From the NCBI GenBank assembly GCA_000149265.1, contig CH003412.1:534575-598574 (forward strand): DNA of 64,000 nucleotides. Direction: 5' to 3'. Of this stretch, positions 60,212 through 64,000 are shown piece by piece. The position numbers and the translations under genes were made by a program. Positions within the stretch are counted from its first letter, which is position 1. Each line of letters opens with the position of its first letter. The notes under the pieces are model-generated. The model was not told the origin of the DNA, did not search any database, and saw only the letters and a program-made list of their open reading frames with translations. This stretch comes from Ciona savignyi. Taxonomy: Eukaryota; Chordata; Ascidiacea; Phlebobranchia; Cionidae.

Positions 60212-62895
60212 TTTATGCGAACATTTGCACCTAGGGAATTTCTAATTCGCCCTGCACCATATAGTTTCATTTCTCTCTGCTCCTTTATATTTATTATGAA
60301 TGGTACGTACGCCCATCGGCGTTGTATTTTTTTATGGAAAATTATAAACAGAGTTTATTAGTTATTTTTGAATGTTCACTATAGACTAGTGTGCAATGCC
60401 CCAATTCGCTCTAACGAATATAACAAACCTAAAAGAAAGGGTAGAAACTGCGAGAAAAATAGGGGTTTGGGACAATCTTTTGGACAAGTTTATGAATATA
60501 TCTACAATTTACTTAACATTAACGTAACTCAGGAATATATCCGTTATTGTTTATACAAATGATACAGATGTGTAATCGCGTTTAAATGGAAGTGAACTTT
60601 ATTGCCTAAATCCCAAGTGATCGGTTGCTCAATATACACCTATATATCTACAATACACTTTAGTTTTGCTGTGTATTTTATTTCCGCTTTGTGGTCTTTA
60701 TAATCTATGGAGTTTAACAGAGACGTTTCTGTTTCTAGATAGGCTCGTTTAAATGAAGGTTTAAGTAAATTACGTTTCAAACCGAGAATCTTTATAAATG
60801 TGAGGCTCTATGTCTGTTAAAATTTAACGTGTCATTTGCAAAGTACTGTTCGATGCTGAGATAATTAGCAACTTTAAAACTTACGAGTCAAGATTTTAAA
60901 CGCATTTATCGTAACGTAATTGACATGTTAATCGGTTTAAAGCAAAATCCCAAATGAAATTTTTAACAGATTAACTTTGTACGATCATATTATATCCTTA
61001 ACCGAAAGAGAACCTCTATGTTAAAATCGGAAAAAAAAGTATAACGATTTTACATCTCTGAACTCGGACAGTTGACGATTTTTATTGAATCCAAAGTATC
61101 CACTATCACAAACGTTATTAAAATATCTTCGGCCGGGCATCAAGTATATTTCCTAAGTATATCGCTACTTAATGTAGCGTAGGTGGTAACAATAGTCTAG
61201 AGCGCAGTAGTTCTCAAATGGTGCGCCGCGGCGCAAGCACTGGTGTGCCACAGGGGTTAGCTTATAGGTGCGCTACACTACATTTCGTAAATTTACGACA
61301 GAGTGTGCATAGATCATAAACTACTAAATGGTAAGTGTCTAGTTCGTTCTTTTCCATTATAAAGTTAGTTCTACATTAACTTTCAAAAGCAAGAGCGTTC
61401 AAGAAACATTTATTTCGTTATGTGGGAAATTCGGTAATGAAATTATTTAAATTAAACTTTTAATTTTCCATACTTTTTCTAAATTGTTTGAGTACTTAGC
61501 ATATTGATCGAGAACCACTGGTCTGGAGTCTTTAGCTAAAGCTTTAATAAATAGTGCAATAAACCATTATAGAATATGCGACAACAATTTAAAAGGACTG
61601 AAAATAAAGGAATAAATTCCTGCAGTTTTCCAATAGTTTAAATTAAAAATGCTTATTAATACAAGTGCACCTTAAATTCTGGGTGCGGCCGGCACATATT
61701 GATTTCGGTTCATCTGTACGGTATTTTCCAATTATGAATTGATAATCCTCTTAGCTAATTTTGATATTTCTTCCTGTGGAGAAATGATATTTTTTTCGCT
61801 AGGTGTCTGTTTTTTTCAAGTAAGCCGAATTATATATGATGTATGATTTTCTGTGGCCGAATCTGGTTGGCGCGATACTTTATATATATATATCTACAGA
61901 CTCTAAACAAAAAATAGATTTAAAACCTAGCATGGTAAAAATGCTTGCAAATACAATTTTGATATTTTTACCTATGTAAGTATCAATGATGCGTTTATGC
62001 GGGAAAGGGCGATTGGAGCCACGATGATTTTGTACAATATTTAAATATACGGTTCTGCGTTTGTTTAAAAGGAAGGGGATTGTATTGAAAGTATTAAGTA
62101 ATAATTTTGAATTTGCTTTATTTGAGTAGGAATGTAAAGTTTTATCTCATGAATGGGACGAAAAAATGTTCTCCCATGGGGCAATTGTTAGGTTTTTTCC
62201 GCGCCCGCCTTTTAAGGTATAGGAACAATTACAATGCGTTGTAAATGATTGAGACTTCACGTTCAGAATATTAGCCTAAGTAATTTCTTCAGTCAAATAA
62301 ACTCGTTTCTCATGCAGGATCGAATCGAGTTATTTTGACATTCAAACTCGAGTCAGGTTAAAGTCAAGCCGCATACTAACGTTTCGGCTCGAGTGAAGTC
62401 GAGTCATAACAACCAACCTCACGTGAAATAAAATAACGGAACCGGTTACTCGTAACCAATTTAACAGATCTTTGTTTTCAAATAAACATTTGATTAAACC
62501 ACTGTTTACAAAAAGTCTGCCTAAATACAGCAAATGCAGCAGTAAGGAAAGGTTTAATTGTGTAGTAAAGGGCTAAAGGTACAAATCTTTATCATTTAGC
62601 AAGATCAAGTACCTTGTAATCAAAACGAGGTAAAGATAGCACGAGGTGGTCCTACCTATGAACGATAATGAGAGAAATCGTGTTTTATGTCTTGATATCA
62701 ATGTACTAGGGGCCATACACCTTATATCAGTCTGCTACTCATGTACATACGGATCCGCACCATGTCGGTTAATGATTAAACTCAAATCTCTGATATGGCC
62801 TGTATTTTCATTTCCAATATCACCCAGTTGTAAAACCAACCGAAGCAATATTCATTTTAGTTAACAGTTTATTGCAGCCAAGGATTCACAAGAAT
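60212..62895. other. Intergenic region before the USP gene
   Basis: 2.7 kb with no supportable gene. It holds a hAT-like MITE (61205-61520), a SINE-1 relic at about 61855-61940, and a stretch near 62310-62410 with repeated CGAGTCA/CTCGAGT words. Confidence 0.5.
61205..61520. mobile_element. hAT-like MITE, diverged
   Basis: Left end CAGTAGTTCTCAAATGG and right end (reverse complement) CAGTGGTTCTCGATCAA. Candidate 8-base target copies are GTCTAGAG (61195-61202, two bases before the element) and GTCTGGAG (61521-61528), one mismatch. It has a GC-rich palindrome near the left end (GCGCCGCGGCGC), as in the element at 36211-36688. Confidence 0.6.
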
Positions 62896-63906
62896 ATGAA
62901 AGTGGTTATTTGCGTTGATGAAAGCGGCACAGCTGAGTCGGCATTCCATTGTACGTAGTATTCCTATTGACCTATGCGGGCTAGAAAGCTTCCGTTGGCA
63001 AACTAACATTTTGATTTAGGGGAAAATATTTATGTTTTATTCCTGTGAGTGGAGAAACTCAGGGAAGTAATAATCAGTTTACCTCCCGCCCTCCATCGGG
63101 TTACCGGAGCTGTTGCATTTAACTTTGAATACCACAAAAAATAGTTTGGAGCTTAGCATTTTTGTCTTTTTTATGGTAAAGCCACCTCAGTATTGAAAAA
63201 AATCAACATAGATTTTTAAAATACAGTAGTACAAGTAGCAATGCCTTCCTGACTTTTGAATAATATGTGTTCTCGGTTTATTTATTCAGGGTATTTTGGC
63301 ACCATACATAAGCCAGGCAATGCGGTCACGGTGGTCCACGTTGCAGACCAGCCAACAATCCCCAATCTGGTTTGCTACGGTAAATATAAGAATGCTTATA
63401 TAACCTGTATTAGGCCCTACGATAAAATACGCAATACACTGGTAAAGTATTTTGTTAAAAAATATTAATAATCCGTTTTAATTATTTGTGTTTTACTGCA
63501 TATAAAAGAACTCGTTTTGCTTTGTGTAGAAAAGGCAGTTTTTCCTATGGAAGAGTTCGAAAGAAGACTGGAGAAGTGTAAGAAGAAAATGGCGGATGTA
63601 GAATCAAAATTTGCGGAGTTGGCCCGTCAAAAGCAGGTGTGGCGGGTAATCCGTATCGGTGCAAAGAATGCTCACGATTTTACATTGAACTATAAACCCT
63701 TTCAGGAAGAATGTAAGTTCAAAGTGCAGCTGAGCGACGGAGAAACAGCAGGGGAGGCGATCATTGACCTAACCAAGCGCCATGGCGTAGATTTGGTTGT
63801 CATAGGAACGCGTGGCCAAGGAGTAGTCAGGCGCACGATTCTTGGATCTGTTAGTGACTACGTTGTTCATCATGCTCAAGTTCCTGTACTTGTCTATAGG
63901 GGTTAA
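62896..63906 (+). CDS. Universal stress protein (UspA family)
   Basis: A cytosolic UspA-fold nucleotide-binding protein. Exons 62896-62950, 63290-63379, 63530-63636 and 63706-63906 give about 150 residues, the usual family length; reading through the 69 bases 63637-63705 would give 173. The start MKVVICVDESG is the typical first strand, with Asp at the ATP-contact position. The C-terminal end has the ATP-binding signature G-x2-G-x9-G-S (GTRGQGVVRRTILGS), followed by SDYVVHHAQVPVLVY. The central helix region is charged and coiled-coil-like. Universal stress proteins are kept in several invertebrates but absent from vertebrates. The precise role of this one is unknown. Confidence 0.9.
63020..63125 (-). 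repeat. SINE-2 fragment, reverse
   Basis: Blocks 'gtgagtggagaaactcagg' and 'tcgggttaccggagctgttg' in intron 1 of the USP gene. Confidence 0.6.
63637..63705 (+). other. In-frame 69-bp GT-AG intron (or optional insert) in the USP gene
   Basis: The segment begins GTGTGG and ends CCCTTTCAG, is a multiple of three and has no stop codon. The 23 residues it would encode interrupt the usual USP alignment between the central helix and the strand leading to the ATP motif. Splicing is therefore the likely state, with retention possible. Confidence 0.7.
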
Positions 63907-64000
63907 TAATACAGTGTATTTACATGTTATTTTCAAAGTGAATTACACATTATTTCCAAATCTTTTTTATCAAATATTTCATATTTGCAATTTGAACTTC

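Noticed and set aside
1-64000. CRISPR arrays, bacterial operons, phage or plasmid signals
   Set aside because: No regularly spaced identical repeats with unique spacers, no Shine-Dalgarno-led gene strings, and pervasive introns; the sequence is eukaryotic nuclear DNA.

Overview
This is animal nuclear DNA: AT-rich, with many short exons joined by GT-AG introns of about 70 to 2,000 bases, no operon-like ORFs, and many short tRNA-like dispersed repeats. The gene content (a complete metazoan-type DIS3L2, a universal stress protein, secreted thrombospondin-repeat proteins) and the compact intron-rich layout fit an ascidian tunicate, most likely Ciona. The species call is an inference.

Layout, all identified genes on the plus strand: (1) 1-3.5 kb, intergenic, with small inverted-repeat elements; (2) 3.56-16.0 kb, a 23-exon DIS3L2-like 3'-5' exoribonuclease; (3) 17.2-22.8 kb, a 7-exon gene for a 275-residue membrane protein of unknown family with proline/tyrosine motifs, carrying a piggyBac-like element in intron 2; (4) 22.8-28.4 kb, intergenic with a GC-richer island near 27.0-27.6 kb; (5) 28.4-31.4 kb, a recent tandem duplication of a 3-exon gene for a 93-94 residue protein of unknown function; (6) 33.9-46.1 kb and 47.4-60.2 kb, two tandem paralogous genes of 19 and 20 exons for large secreted proteins; (7) 62.9-63.9 kb, a universal stress protein.

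The main discovery is pair (6). Each protein has a signal peptide, one thrombospondin type 1 repeat, and then a region of about 1,100 residues that resembles the bacterial iminophenyl-pyruvate dimer synthases VioB, RebD and StaD of violacein, rebeccamycin and staurosporine synthesis, including their ferritin-like domain (PF12902 type). In bacteria these enzymes couple two indole-pyruvate imines made by an L-amino-acid oxidase. A secreted, TSP1-tethered, cysteine-rich animal version suggests an extracellular oxidative or aromatic-amino-acid chemistry that I do not know to have been described. That activity is inferred from domain resemblance only.

The two paralogs share most exon boundaries but differ in informative ways: one exon is almost identical in nucleotide sequence (2 differences in 134 bases) and looks gene-converted; the second paralog has an intron the first lacks; the first paralog has a frame lesion in exon 16 and a GC splice donor. 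SINEs and MITEs fill their introns and in at least seven cases end within about 40 bases of a splice acceptor.
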